Source: Rhodopseudomonas boonkerdii (lineage in GTDB: Bacteria > Pseudomonadota > Alphaproteobacteria > Rhizobiales > Xanthobacteraceae). From it: a stretch of 64,000 bases of DNA. The stretch is from positions 2,294,001 to 2,358,000 of the forward strand of contig NZ_CP036537.1 in the NCBI RefSeq assembly GCF_021184025.1. Reading direction: 5' to 3'. Each line of letters starts with the position of its first letter. The stretch's first letter is position 1. A program made the position numbers and the translations under genes. Positions 24,183 to 33,126 of the stretch are shown here, in pieces. The notes under the pieces are model-generated. The model was not told the origin of the DNA, did not search any database, and was given only the letters and a program-made list of their open reading frames with translations.

Positions 24183-24656
24183 ATGCTCAGGTTCGACATG
24201 CTCTGTGTTGCCGCTGTTGCGCTGGCGCTGGGTGGTTGCGACATGACGACGTCGGACGGCAGCCTCGGCCTTGGCACCGATACGATCGCGCGGGCCTATA
24301 GCAGCACCAAGTCGGCCGTCGGCCTGTCGGAAGAGAACGCGGCGACCGCCGTGACCAACGCCGCCTTCGGCGGATTGATCGGCGCCAAACTCGGCGCCCA
24401 GCTCAATGACGAGGACCGCCGGCTGGCCTATGAGGCCCAGCTCGCCGCACTCGACCGCGGTGCGCCCGGCGCACCCGTGCCCTGGCGCAACGACCAGAGC
24501 GGGCGTTACGGCAATATCGTCGCCGGCCCCGTCTATAGCCAGAAGGGCCTGCAATGCCGCGGCTTCTCCCACACCATTACGGTGAACGGCGACATCAAGT
24601 CGGCCCGCGGCACGGCCTGCAAGAGCCCGGAAGGCGCGTGGGCGGCGGCTGCCTGA
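24183..24656 (+). CDS. Lipoprotein with glycine-zipper-like motif and C-terminal surface-antigen domain
   Basis: A 157-residue lipoprotein: signal peptide with lipobox LALGGC (modified Cys at 20), a glycine-rich NAAFGGLIGAKLGAQLND segment like the 17-kDa surface antigen family, and a C-terminal domain (PWRNDQSGRYGNIVAGPVY, CRGFSHTITVNG) resembling RT0821-type surface proteins. It is probably anchored in the outer membrane facing the periplasm. It lies 96 bases after the sensor kinase on the same strand. Confidence 0.78.
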   Translation: MLRFDMLCVAAVALALGGCDMTTSDGSLGLGTDTIARAYSSTKSAVGLSEENAATAVTNAAFGGLIGAKLGAQLNDEDRRLAYEAQLAALDRGAPGAPVPWRNDQSGRYGNIVAGPVYSQKGLQCRGFSHTITVNGDIKSARGTACKSPEGAWAAAA

Positions 24657-24754
24657 GCCCTATCCTCAACCGGTTCTTAACGACGCGACTGCTACAAGAC
24701 CCGGTGGCCGCTTTCGGTCTTGAACCTGCCGGCGAGTGCTGATTTCTGGGCCTT

Positions 24755-26131
24755 ATGAACAAGACCTCCATCGATCGTCTCCGGGACTATCTGGCGCAAC
24801 TGCCCCAGCAGTCGCAGATGCTCCTGCTGCGCGAATATGAGCGCGCGATCGAACGCGGCGAGGACGTCAAGGTCGCTCATTTCGTGCTCGATCAGCTGCG
24901 CGGCGTGATGCGCGGACACGAAGACGCCGTCAGACCCCGCGTCGAGGATCCCACCCGTCTGGTGTTCAGGTCGCTGGAACCGTTCCTGGTCGATGGCGTG
25001 CAGGCGGTACGGCCGGGGCAGATCCGGCGGCCGTCGCTGCTGCCGGTCTGGCAGTGGCTGGAGCGCGACGCGGCGGACGCGGTGCGCGATTTCGACGCCG
25101 CCGTCGCGGAAGCGTCCGACAACGCCGCCGCCATCGAGCGCGCGGTGAAGAAATTCCAGCAGGCGGCGGCCGGCACCATCGCCAACGCGCTGTCGGGCGG
25201 CGGTGGCCGCGCGGCGCGCATCGGACCGACCCATGCGGTGGAGGACCTTCCGGCCATCGGCGCGGCGCTGAAGGCGCGCGAACAGCTCGACGCTTTCGCC
25301 GGCAAGCTGCCGGGGGTCCTGCGCAGCTTCGGCGAGGCCCAGGTCGCCTCCATCAACAGCGCGCTCAACGTCCCGACGCTGACCACACCGCAGGTGCTGC
25401 CTTTCGCGCTGTCGCTGGTGATGCAGCGGCTCGCCGCGCCATGGCAGATCATCCGGCTCGCCGTGAAGATCGCGGCCTCCGACGACGAAATCCGCGTCGC
25501 CGCGACGCCCTATGGCGTGGCCGTGACCATGGCGCTCGCCGATCTGCACAATGTCGCCGCCAATCTGCGCGTCGACATCCGGCGCGGCCGGCTCGACAGC
25601 GCACCCGAACTGCTGAAGATCGCCCATGACGGCGTGCGCGGTCTGCGCACCGAACTCGACATGCGCAACGACAGCACGTGGGGCCGCCAGATGGCGGCGA
25701 TCCGGGTCGAGATTTCCGCGACGCTGCAATCGGAAATCGAGAGCGTGCCCGGCCGCGTGCGCCGCCTGCTGCGGCAGCGCCCCGACAAGGAGATCGCGCC
25801 GACCGCGGCCATCGATCCCTCCGAGGTCGAGGAGGTCGTCGCGCTGATCAATTTCGTCGCGGTGTGCCGCACCTATGCGAGCGAGCTGGCGATCAACGAA
25901 GTCACGCTGCGGACCTATTCGGACCTGCAGCAATATGTCGAGAAATCCACCGAGGCGCTGGTGCAGTCGCTCCGCGCCGGCGATGCGCGGGTGCGCAACT
26001 ATCGGCAGATGCAGGCCAGAACGGCGATCCGCTTCTGCCACGTCCTGTTCGGCCAGGAATACGCCGCGCTGATGACCCGCGCCGCCGAGCAGGCGATGGT
26101 GGTGGTCGAGAAGCCGAAGAAGGCAGGCTGA
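24755..26131 (+). CDS. Conserved hypothetical protein, 458 residues, all-helical
   Basis: A 458-residue, largely helical soluble protein (MNKTSIDRLRDYLAQLPQQSQMLLLREYERAIERGED...), with repeated Ala/Arg/Asp-rich helices and no signal peptide, membrane segment or catalytic motif that I can see. It sits alone between the lipoprotein and the LysR gene and has host-like codon use. I do not recognise the family. Confidence 0.75.
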   Translation: MNKTSIDRLRDYLAQLPQQSQMLLLREYERAIERGEDVKVAHFVLDQLRGVMRGHEDAVRPRVEDPTRLVFRSLEPFLVDGVQAVRPGQIRRPSLLPVWQWLERDAADAVRDFDAAVAEASDNAAAIERAVKKFQQAAAGTIANALSGGGGRAARIGPTHAVEDLPAIGAALKAREQLDAFAGKLPGVLRSFGEAQVASINSALNVPTLTTPQVLPFALSLVMQRLAAPWQIIRLAVKIAASDDEIRVAATPYGVAVTMALADLHNVAANLRVDIRRGRLDSAPELLKIAHDGVRGLRTELDMRNDSTWGRQMAAIRVEISATLQSEIESVPGRVRRLLRQRPDKEIAPTAAIDPSEVEEVVALINFVAVCRTYASELAINEVTLRTYSDLQQYVEKSTEALVQSLRAGDARVRNYRQMQARTAIRFCHVLFGQEYAALMTRAAEQAMVVVEKPKKAG

Positions 26132-26257
26132 GGCACGAACGCCCGCTGCGCCGACGCCCCGCCACAGAGCCGCGTCCCGATGGGAGCCTCGATGCGAGTC
26201 TTGGCGCCGGCATCACTCGACGAGAAGCGGTGACGATGGCAGACTAGCGCATCCATC

Positions 26258-27223
26258 GTGTTTCTTCCCGCGTTGCGAGTGGTCGTGCGTTTTCTCACGC
26301 TGCGTTACTTCAATGAAGTGGCCCGACTGGGCTCGATCCGCAAGGCCGCGGATCGCCTGCATGTGGCGCCATCGGCGGTCAGCCGACAGATTGCGCAGCT
26401 CGAGCATGAGGTCGACGCGATCCTGTTCGAGCGATCGAAGGGGGGCGTGCAGCTCACCGTCGCAGGCGAGGTGCTGGCGCGGCATAGTCACGGCATTTTC
26501 CGCGATCTTGACCGGGCCCGGACAGGGATTGACGAGTTGCGCGGCTTGCGGCGCGGCGAGGTCAATCTCTGGGTCATCGAAGGGATCGTATCGGATCTGC
26601 TTCCTGGCGTTCTCGCGCGGTTTCACGACAAGTATCCGGGCATTTCCTTCAAGGTGCTCACCGCGTCCAGCGATCGCATCATCGAAGCGCTGTTGGCGGA
26701 CGAGGCCGATATCGGCATCACATTCAACGCACCGCGTCGCATCGAGATCGAGATCGTCGGTGAATTCGTCGAGCCGATTTACTGCCTCGTCTCGGCGTCG
26801 CATGCATTCGCGTCCCGTGCGTCGTTGACGCTCGCCGATATCTGCAGCACGCCGCTCGCCTTGTCGGAGCACAGTTTCGGTCTTCGCCAGATCTTCGAGC
26901 GGGCCGTCATCGAACGTCGGCTCAAGCCGAAGATCGTGGTGACCACCAACTCCCTCGAATTGACCAAGACGATGGCCGCCACGGGGAAGGCGGTGACCTT
27001 CATGCCGGCGCTTACGGTCATCAAGGAACTGGCCACGGGGAGTCTTCGCGCGATCCCGGTCAGCGAGCCTGAATTCGTGTCCGGCCGCTCCAGCATCAGC
27101 GTCCACCGCGACCGGCCGCTGCCCCATGCGGCGCAGGAGTTCCTGAAAGTGCTGACTGCCGAGCTGAAAGGCCTCTCCGCGGCGCCGCGCGCCAATCCGG
27201 CCGGAGCGGCCGCCGTCGGCTGA
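26258..27223 (+). CDS. LysR-family transcriptional regulator
   Basis: A 321-residue regulator with an N-terminal winged helix-turn-helix (FLTLRYFNEVARLGSIRKAADRLHVAPSAVSRQIAQLE) and a periplasmic-binding-protein-like effector domain (GEVNLWVIEGIVSDLLPGVLARF). The start is uncertain: GTG at 26258 or an internal GTG. It stands 99 bases ahead of the ABC-transporter/rut-like genes in the same direction and is the likely regulator of that cluster. Confidence 0.87.
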   Translation: MFLPALRVVVRFLTLRYFNEVARLGSIRKAADRLHVAPSAVSRQIAQLEHEVDAILFERSKGGVQLTVAGEVLARHSHGIFRDLDRARTGIDELRGLRRGEVNLWVIEGIVSDLLPGVLARFHDKYPGISFKVLTASSDRIIEALLADEADIGITFNAPRRIEIEIVGEFVEPIYCLVSASHAFASRASLTLADICSTPLALSEHSFGLRQIFERAVIERRLKPKIVVTTNSLELTKTMAATGKAVTFMPALTVIKELATGSLRAIPVSEPEFVSGRSSISVHRDRPLPHAAQEFLKVLTAELKGLSAAPRANPAGAAAVG

Positions 27224-27322
27224 CGTGTTGCCTTTTCGGTACGTTCACATGACAGCTTCTCGTCTTTGCACGATTGAAGGCACTGGCTAGGCTTTGGGCA
27301 TCGACCTCTATGGAGCTGGTCT

Positions 27323-28378
27323 ATGCCCTCAAACGTGAAATTTCCTTCTCCTTCGCTCGCGATGTCGAGAAGAACTGTTCTCATTGGTGCCAGCAGCGCC
27401 GGTGCGGCCCTTGTCCTGGGCCGGATGGGATCACCGGCTCTCGCGCAGGGCCTGACCTCGGTCAAAGTCTCCGAGGCCATCCATCTCGGCATCTATGTCT
27501 CGGTCTACGCAGCCAAATTCGGAGGCTTCTTCAAGAAGCACGGTCTGGATGTCGCGGTCAGCTCCGCCGGCGGCATCGCTGCGGCGCTGCCGGTGGTGTT
27601 GTCGGGCAACGCCACGTTCGCCGTGACGGGCACGGGCATGTCGGTCAACGCCGCCGTGGAAGGCGCGAAGATTTCCAACATCGCCAAGATCGTCGGCGGC
27701 ATGGCCATGTGGGCGGTGGCCAAGCCGGGCGCGAATTTCAAGACTGTCGACGACTTCAAGGGCAAGACGCTGGCTACCTTGCGCTTCCCGTCATCGACGA
27801 TCCAGGTGCCGACCTATGTCATGAAGGAGAAGGGCGGCTTCGAGGCCGAGAAGGCCGGCGTCAAATTCCTGCAGTTGCCACCCGGTGCCCAGGCGCAGGC
27901 CGTGCTCGATGGCCGCGCCGATGTCGCGGTCATGTTCGAGTGGGATGCGAGCATCGCCAAACAGCAGTTCGGTCTCGAGCCCGTGATGGCGCTCGGTGAT
28001 TTCATCCCGCCAGCGGCTTTCACGACGGCGATGTTGCCGACTGCCGAGGTCACGAAGAACCCCGCAATGGTTCAGGCCTTCTGCGACGCGCTGGCAGAAA
28101 CACAAGTGGCGCTGCATGCGGACCGCGAATTGTTCGTGAAGACATCGCAGGCCGAATTCCCGCAGTTGTCGGAGGCAGTGATCCGTTCGGCGGCTGAAAA
28201 CATCCTGGTCAAATCGCAGGCCATTCCGAAAGCTCCGACCATCTCCAAGGCCGAGTGGGACGCGGATATCGCCTTCGAGATCGCTGGCGGTTCGCTCAAG
28301 GTCGGCCGTCCCTATGAGGAGATGGTCAACAACACATTCGCCGAAAAGGTCGCAGCCAAGTTCAGCAAGGCCGGCTGA
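27323..28378 (+). CDS. ABC transporter substrate-binding protein (SsuA/NMT1-type), Tat-exported
   Basis: A 351-residue periplasmic binding protein. The N-terminus has a twin-arginine signal (MSRRTVLIGASSAGAALVLG, ending PALAQ). The body matches the NMT1/SsuA fold: KVSEAIHLGIYVSVYAAKFGGFFKKHGLDV, GNATFAVTGTG and DFKGKTLATLRFPSST. GGAG lies upstream of the ATG at 27323. It should feed the permease (29491) and ATPase (31152); the substrate is unknown but the neighbours suggest a pyrimidine-derived or ureido compound. Confidence 0.9.
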   Translation: MPSNVKFPSPSLAMSRRTVLIGASSAGAALVLGRMGSPALAQGLTSVKVSEAIHLGIYVSVYAAKFGGFFKKHGLDVAVSSAGGIAAALPVVLSGNATFAVTGTGMSVNAAVEGAKISNIAKIVGGMAMWAVAKPGANFKTVDDFKGKTLATLRFPSSTIQVPTYVMKEKGGFEAEKAGVKFLQLPPGAQAQAVLDGRADVAVMFEWDASIAKQQFGLEPVMALGDFIPPAAFTTAMLPTAEVTKNPAMVQAFCDALAETQVALHADRELFVKTSQAEFPQLSEAVIRSAAENILVKSQAIPKAPTISKAEWDADIAFEIAGGSLKVGRPYEEMVNNTFAEKVAAKFSKAG

Positions 28379-28386
28379 GGGAGACG

Positions 28387-29073
28387 ATGATGCGAAGTCT
28401 GATTGCCAAGCCGGAGCCGATCGCTTTCGACGCATCGCGCACCGCGTTGATCGTCGTCGACATGCAGAACGGCTATTGCTCGCCGGGTGGTTATTTCAGC
28501 CATCTCGGCGTCGATCTGGCACCGACCCAGCAGGTCATTCCCGCAATTTCCGAACTCGTGCGAATTTCACGCGCGGGCGGCATGCAGGTGATCTGGCTGC
28601 AGAATGGTTGGGACACCGAGCTGAAGGAAGCCGGGGGCGAAGGCTCCGTCAATCAGCTCAAGGGCAATTCCCTGAAACTGATGCGCAGCCGTCCGGAGCT
28701 GAAGGGCAAGCTGCTCACCAAGGGCGGGTGGGATTACGAGCTCGTCAAGGAGCTGAAGCCTGACGGCAGCGACATCGTGATCCCGAAGCCGCGCTATAGC
28801 GGTTTCACCGGCACCCAGCTCGACAGCATTCTGCGCAGCCGCCGCATCGACACCGTACTGGTCTGCGGCGTCGCTACCAATGTGTGCGTCGAGTCCACCA
28901 TCCGCGACGCCTATTTCAAGGAGTACTTCCCGGTGCTGGTTCGCGATGCCTGCTATCAGGCCGGGCCGGACTTCATCCAGGACGCCACGATCTACAATGT
29001 CGAGCACTTCTTCGGCTGGACATCGTCCATCAACGACATCGCCGCCGCCTGCGCCGTCGAACGCGCCGCCTGA
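28387..29073 (+). CDS. rutB: Ureidoacrylate amidohydrolase RutB-like (isochorismatase fold)
   Basis: A 228-residue cysteine hydrolase of the isochorismatase family. The triad is Asp25 in VVDMQN, Lys134 in KPRYSGF and Cys167 in GVATNVCVEST, each one residue off the E. coli RutB positions as I recall them. Further RutB hallmarks are WLQNGWDTELKEAGG, GGWDYELVKEL and a NVEHFFGWTSS end. RutB hydrolyses ureidoacrylate (peracid) in uracil breakdown, releasing carbamate/ammonia and aminoacrylate. It lies 8 bases after the binding-protein gene and 29 before rutC. Confidence 0.85.
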   Translation: MMRSLIAKPEPIAFDASRTALIVVDMQNGYCSPGGYFSHLGVDLAPTQQVIPAISELVRISRAGGMQVIWLQNGWDTELKEAGGEGSVNQLKGNSLKLMRSRPELKGKLLTKGGWDYELVKELKPDGSDIVIPKPRYSGFTGTQLDSILRSRRIDTVLVCGVATNVCVESTIRDAYFKEYFPVLVRDACYQAGPDFIQDATIYNVEHFFGWTSSINDIAAACAVERAA

Positions 29074-29102
29074 TCAACCACGCACATCGCAAAGGGACCG
29101 TC

Positions 29103-29489
29103 ATGCCCATCGAAATCCTGACCCCGCCGAATCCGCCGCCGCCGCTTGCACCCTATAGCGCCGGCACCAAGGCCGGTGGCTTCATCTACGTGTCCGGCAC
29201 GCTGGCAATCGGGCCGAATGGTGAGACCATGCATGTGGGCGATGCCGCCGCACAGACACGCTATGTCATCGAGGCGATCAAGGCGGTGATCGAGGCGGGC
29301 GGTGGCACGCTGAAGCATGTCGTCATGAACCAGATCTTCCTGAAGGACCTTGCCGATTACGCCGCCATGAACGCGGTCTACAAGGAGTACTTCCCGGAAA
29401 ATCCGCCGGCGCGTTACTGCATCCAAACGCCGCTGGTGCGCCCGGACTTTCTGGTCGAACTCGCCACCACCGCCTATGTCGGGCCCTGA
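29103..29489 (+). CDS. rutC: RutC-like RidA-family aminoacrylate deaminase/reductase
   Basis: A 128-residue RidA/YjgF-family protein with APYSAGTKAGGFIYVSGTLAIGP, QTRYVIEAIKAVIEAGGGTL, KEYFPENPPARYC and the QTPLVRPDFLVELATTAYV end, closest by eye to RutC. It deals with the reactive aminoacrylate released by RutB. GGGACC lies upstream of the ATG at 29103. One base separates its stop from the permease start, so the cluster is tightly coupled. Confidence 0.85.
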   Translation: MPIEILTPPNPPPPLAPYSAGTKAGGFIYVSGTLAIGPNGETMHVGDAAAQTRYVIEAIKAVIEAGGGTLKHVVMNQIFLKDLADYAAMNAVYKEYFPENPPARYCIQTPLVRPDFLVELATTAYVGP

Positions 29490-29490
29490 C

Positions 29491-30327
29491 ATGGCGAACA
29501 CCGAAACCGCGGGCGTGCTGGCCGAGCGGGCGATGGTCAGCAAATTGGCGGCGCGGCGACGATGGTCGCCGTTCGCGCTGATCGGCAAGGGCCGCATCCT
29601 GTTCTATCAGCTGCTGGTGATCGGCGCCTTCCTGCTGCTGTGGGAAGTCGCGATCCGCAATGAATGGATCAAGGTCTATCTCTACGGCCAGCCGACCGGC
29701 ATCTGGCGCGAATTCGTCAAGGCGCTGACGTCTGGCACGCTGCTGCGCGACACCTGGGTCACCACTCAGGAGACCGTGGTCGGTTTTCTGATCGGCGGCA
29801 TTCTCGGCTCGCTGGCGGGTCTGTCGCTGTGGCTATCGCCGACGGTGGCCGCGGTGCTGCGGCCGATCATGGTGGCCATGAACGGGTTGCCGAAGATCGC
29901 GCTGGCTCCGCTCATCATCGTCTGGTTCGGCATCGGCATCGAATCGAAGATTGCCGTGGCAGCCATCATCACCTTCATCGTGGCGATGATCACCTCCTTC
30001 GACGGCGCCAAGGAGATCGACCACGACTATGTGCGGATGCTGAAAGCGATCGGCGCCAGCCGCTGGCAGATTTTTCGGATGGTGATCCTGCCGGGCTCGC
30101 TGCCGTGGATCGCCTCGGGCTTCCGCCTCAATGTCGGCTTTGCCATGATCGGTGCGGTGGTCGGTGAATACATCTCCGCGGAGCAGGGGCTCGGATACTA
30201 CGTCTACTATTCCGGAACGCTCTACAACCTGAATGCCGTCTGGGCCGGGATCCTCGCCTTGATGATCCTTGCGCTGGTGCTCGACGCCATCGTCGGCAGG
30301 ATCGAACGCAGCATGATGTGGCGTTGA
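29491..30327 (+). CDS. ABC transporter permease (SsuC/BPD family)
   Basis: A 278-residue inner-membrane permease with about six helices. It has the EAA loop typical of importers (EIDHDYVRMLKAIGASRWQIFRMVILPGSLPWI), which contacts the ATPase. Hydrophobic segments include LLVIGAFLLLWEVAIR, IAVAAIITFIVAMI and IGAVVGEYISAEQGLG. It works with the binding protein (27323) and ATPase (31152). The uptake route thus differs from the RutG uracil permease of E. coli. Confidence 0.9.
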   Translation: MANTETAGVLAERAMVSKLAARRRWSPFALIGKGRILFYQLLVIGAFLLLWEVAIRNEWIKVYLYGQPTGIWREFVKALTSGTLLRDTWVTTQETVVGFLIGGILGSLAGLSLWLSPTVAAVLRPIMVAMNGLPKIALAPLIIVWFGIGIESKIAVAAIITFIVAMITSFDGAKEIDHDYVRMLKAIGASRWQIFRMVILPGSLPWIASGFRLNVGFAMIGAVVGEYISAEQGLGYYVYYSGTLYNLNAVWAGILALMILALVLDAIVGRIERSMMWR

Positions 30328-30339
30328 GAAGGAACTGTC

Positions 30340-31155
30340 ATGCCTCTCGCGAAAATTCACGACGCCGACATTCACTACGACATCAAGGGCGAGGGCGAGC
30401 CGGTCTTGCTCGTTGCCGGCCTCGGCGGCGTCGCGTCCTACTGGAATCCGAATCTCACAGCTTTCACCGAGCGCTATCAGGTCATCCTGCATGATCATCG
30501 CGGCACCGGCGGCAGCACGCGTTCGGAGATGCGCTACAGCGTCGAACTGATGGCGGACGACCTGCTGCGCCTGATGGATGTGCTGAAGATCGAGAAGGCG
30601 CATCTGGTCGGACATTCGACCGGTGGCGCCATCGGCCAGGTGATCGCCGCCATTGCGCCGGAGCGGATTGCGAGCCTCGTTCTTTATGCCAGCTGGGCGG
30701 TGCATGACAATCTGATGGAAGTGAACATGCAGCTGCGCCGCCGCATCGCCATGGCGATGGGGGAGGCGGAATATCACCGCACCACGCCGGTGTTTCTCTA
30801 TCCGCCCACTTATATCCGCGACAACAAGGAGCAGCTGGAGCGCGATATCGCCGCTTCCATCGCCGGCACGTCGAGCAAGACCATTCTCGACGCCCGCGCT
30901 GCCGGCATCCTCGCTTTCGACGGGTTGCAATATCACGACCGCATCACATGTCCGACCATGGCCATCGTCGCCGAGGACGACATCCTGACGCCGCCTTATG
31001 CGTCGGACATCATGGTGGAGCGCATCAGGGGCGCGAGCCTGATCAAGGTGCCGAAAGGCGGCCATGCGCTGTCGCGCTCGGAGCCAAAAATCTTCAACGA
31101 TGCCGTGCTCGGCTTCCTCGCCAAACACCCGATCGCCCAGGAGGCCGCAGCATGA
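30340..31155 (+). CDS. Alpha/beta hydrolase, RutD-like, with catalytic Ser
   Basis: A 271-residue alpha/beta hydrolase: VLLVAGLGG oxyanion region, nucleophile elbow GHSTGG (Ser93), catalytic Asp in AEDDILTPP and His in KGGHALSRSE. It resembles RutD in length and layout but has a normal Ser nucleophile. It lies between the permease and ATPase genes; the ATPase start overlaps its stop by ATGA. It could hydrolyse aminoacrylate or an ester/lactone intermediate of the pathway. See the second RutD-like gene at 33127. Confidence 0.8.
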   Translation: MPLAKIHDADIHYDIKGEGEPVLLVAGLGGVASYWNPNLTAFTERYQVILHDHRGTGGSTRSEMRYSVELMADDLLRLMDVLKIEKAHLVGHSTGGAIGQVIAAIAPERIASLVLYASWAVHDNLMEVNMQLRRRIAMAMGEAEYHRTTPVFLYPPTYIRDNKEQLERDIAASIAGTSSKTILDARAAGILAFDGLQYHDRITCPTMAIVAEDDILTPPYASDIMVERIRGASLIKVPKGGHALSRSEPKIFNDAVLGFLAKHPIAQEAAA

Positions 31156-31943
31156 GTTCGATCGAGAGAGACGTCGTCCTTCGCGCCGATTCCATCGGGA
31201 TGATTTTCAATCCCGACAGTGCCAAGCCGGTGACGGCCATCGCCGATATCGGCTTCGACCTGCATCGCGGCGAAGTGGTTGCCATTGTCGGCCCGTCCGG
31301 CTGTGGCAAGACCACACTGTTCAATATCATCGCCGGCTTGCAGATTCCGTCCCAGGGCAAGGTGCATGTCAATGGCAAGCAGGTCGATCAGGCGACCGGT
31401 CACGTCGGCTACATGCTGCAGAAGGACCTGCTGCTGCCGTGGCGGACCGTGCTGGACAATGTGATCATCGGCCTGCAGGTACGGAACACGCCGCGCAAGG
31501 AGGCTGAGACGATCGCACGCGGCCTGATCGAGGCTTACGGTCTCAGGGATTTCGAAAAGAGCTATCCGTCGGAATTGTCTGGCGGCATGCGCCAGCGCGT
31601 TGCCTTCATGCGCACTCTGGCCTTCAGCCCCGACGTCATCCTGCTCGACGAGCCGTTTTCGGCGCTCGACAGCCAGACTCGCCTGGTGCTGCAGGCCGAC
31701 ATGGCGCGCATCATCCGCGAGCGCAACTGCAGCGTCGTGCTCGTCACCCACGATGTCGGCGAGGCCATCACCATGGCGGACCGCATTGTCGTGATCACCA
31801 GTCGCCCCGGCCGCGTCAAGGCCATCCATGACGTCGATATCGCACCGGAGTCGCGCCATCCCATGAAGGTGCGCAAGCAGCCGCGCTTCACCCAGCTGTA
31901 CGAGCAGATCTGGGCGGAGCTCGGCGTCAATATCGCCGCCTGA
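31152..31943 (+). CDS. ABC transporter ATPase (SsuB/TauB type)
   Basis: A 263-residue ATPase with Walker A GPSGCGKTT, Q-loop YMLQKDLLLPW, signature LSGGMRQR, Walker B VILLDEPFSALD and switch His in VLVTHDVGEA. It powers import by the permease at 29491. It starts inside the stop of the upstream hydrolase gene (ATGA), showing that the hydrolase and transporter are co-expressed. Confidence 0.92.
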   Translation: MSSIERDVVLRADSIGMIFNPDSAKPVTAIADIGFDLHRGEVVAIVGPSGCGKTTLFNIIAGLQIPSQGKVHVNGKQVDQATGHVGYMLQKDLLLPWRTVLDNVIIGLQVRNTPRKEAETIARGLIEAYGLRDFEKSYPSELSGGMRQRVAFMRTLAFSPDVILLDEPFSALDSQTRLVLQADMARIIRERNCSVVLVTHDVGEAITMADRIVVITSRPGRVKAIHDVDIAPESRHPMKVRKQPRFTQLYEQIWAELGVNIAA

Positions 31944-32061
31944 TCACCGAGACTTGTGAATGGCGCCATCGGCGGCCCTTGCATTGCCGATACATGCAGT
32001 TGCATGGTTCTGGCGATGGCAACGGCGATTGCCGGATCATGGGACATCAAGAGGATTGAGT

Positions 32062-33042
32062 ATGACGCAAGCGCGCGTGGTCGAGGTTACTGAGTTCGGC
32101 GCTCCCGAGGTGATGAAGGTCGTGACCAAGGATCTGCCGCCGCCCGCTGCGGGCGAGGCGCAGATCCGGCAGACGGCGATCGGATTCAACTATCTCGACA
32201 TTTCCCAGCGCGGCGGTGCCATGCCGTTGCCATTGCCGACCGGGATCGGACACGAAGCTGCCGGCGTGGTCGAGGCGGTGGGCGAGGGCGTTACCGATGT
32301 GAGGGTCGGAGATCGCGTGGCCTATATGAATGCAGGTATCGGCGCCTATGCCGATGTCCGCAATGTCGCGGCGGGCAAGCTCGTGGTGTTGCCGGCGAGC
32401 GTCAGCGACGAGGCCGCGGCGACGCTGATCTTCAAGGGTATGACGGCGCAGTATCTCGTCAAGAAAACGCATCCGGTCCAGCCGGGCGATATCGTGCTGG
32501 TGCATTCTGCCGCCGGCGGCGTGGGCCAGATTCTCTCGAGCTGGGCCAAGGCGCTCGGTGCCACGGTTGTCGGTACGGCGTCCACGCCGGAGAAATGCGC
32601 TATTGCCAGGAAGGCTGGCTGTGATTTCGCGATCGATTATTCGAAGCCAGGCTGGGTTGAGGAATTCCTGCAGGTGACCGGCGGCCGCAAGGCGCGCGTC
32701 GTCTACGATGCCGTCGGCAAGGATACGTTCTATCAATCGCTGGATTGCACGGCGCCGTTCGGCCTTGTCGTGCTGTACGGGGCGGCCTCGGGGCCGGTGA
32801 AGGATTTTGAGCCGGAACTGCTCAACAAGAAGGGCTGCCTGTTCCTGACGCGGCCGTCGGTGTTTCCGCACAATGCCGATCCGGCCACCTTCCGCGCCAA
32901 TGCAGCCGACCTGTTTGATGCAATCGCCACCGGCAAGGTCAAGGTGGATATCGGCCAGCGCTTCAAGCTCGAGGACATCGTCAAGGTGCATCAGCAGGTC
33001 AAGGGCCGCGCGACCACGGGCGCAGTCCTGATCACGCCGTAA
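32062..33042 (+). CDS. NADPH:quinone oxidoreductase-like MDR enzyme
   Basis: A 326-residue medium-chain reductase without the structural zinc cysteines. It has FNYLDISQRGG, GHEAAGVVEAVGEGV, the nucleotide motif HSAAGGVGQILSSWAKALGA and a VHQQVKGRATTGAVLITP end, typical of QorA. It may reduce a reactive intermediate (for example an enal or malonic semialdehyde-type product) from the neighbouring rut-like enzymes; this is inferred. Starts 118 bases after the ATPase gene with GAGGA upstream. Confidence 0.87.
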   Translation: MTQARVVEVTEFGAPEVMKVVTKDLPPPAAGEAQIRQTAIGFNYLDISQRGGAMPLPLPTGIGHEAAGVVEAVGEGVTDVRVGDRVAYMNAGIGAYADVRNVAAGKLVVLPASVSDEAAATLIFKGMTAQYLVKKTHPVQPGDIVLVHSAAGGVGQILSSWAKALGATVVGTASTPEKCAIARKAGCDFAIDYSKPGWVEEFLQVTGGRKARVVYDAVGKDTFYQSLDCTAPFGLVVLYGAASGPVKDFEPELLNKKGCLFLTRPSVFPHNADPATFRANAADLFDAIATGKVKVDIGQRFKLEDIVKVHQQVKGRATTGAVLITP

Positions 33043-33126
33043 CTGCACCCCGTCATGTCCGCTTTGCGCCAAGGCGGACATTCTCCACACATGATTTTCG
33101 ATCAGACCCAAAGGTGAGTTCTAACG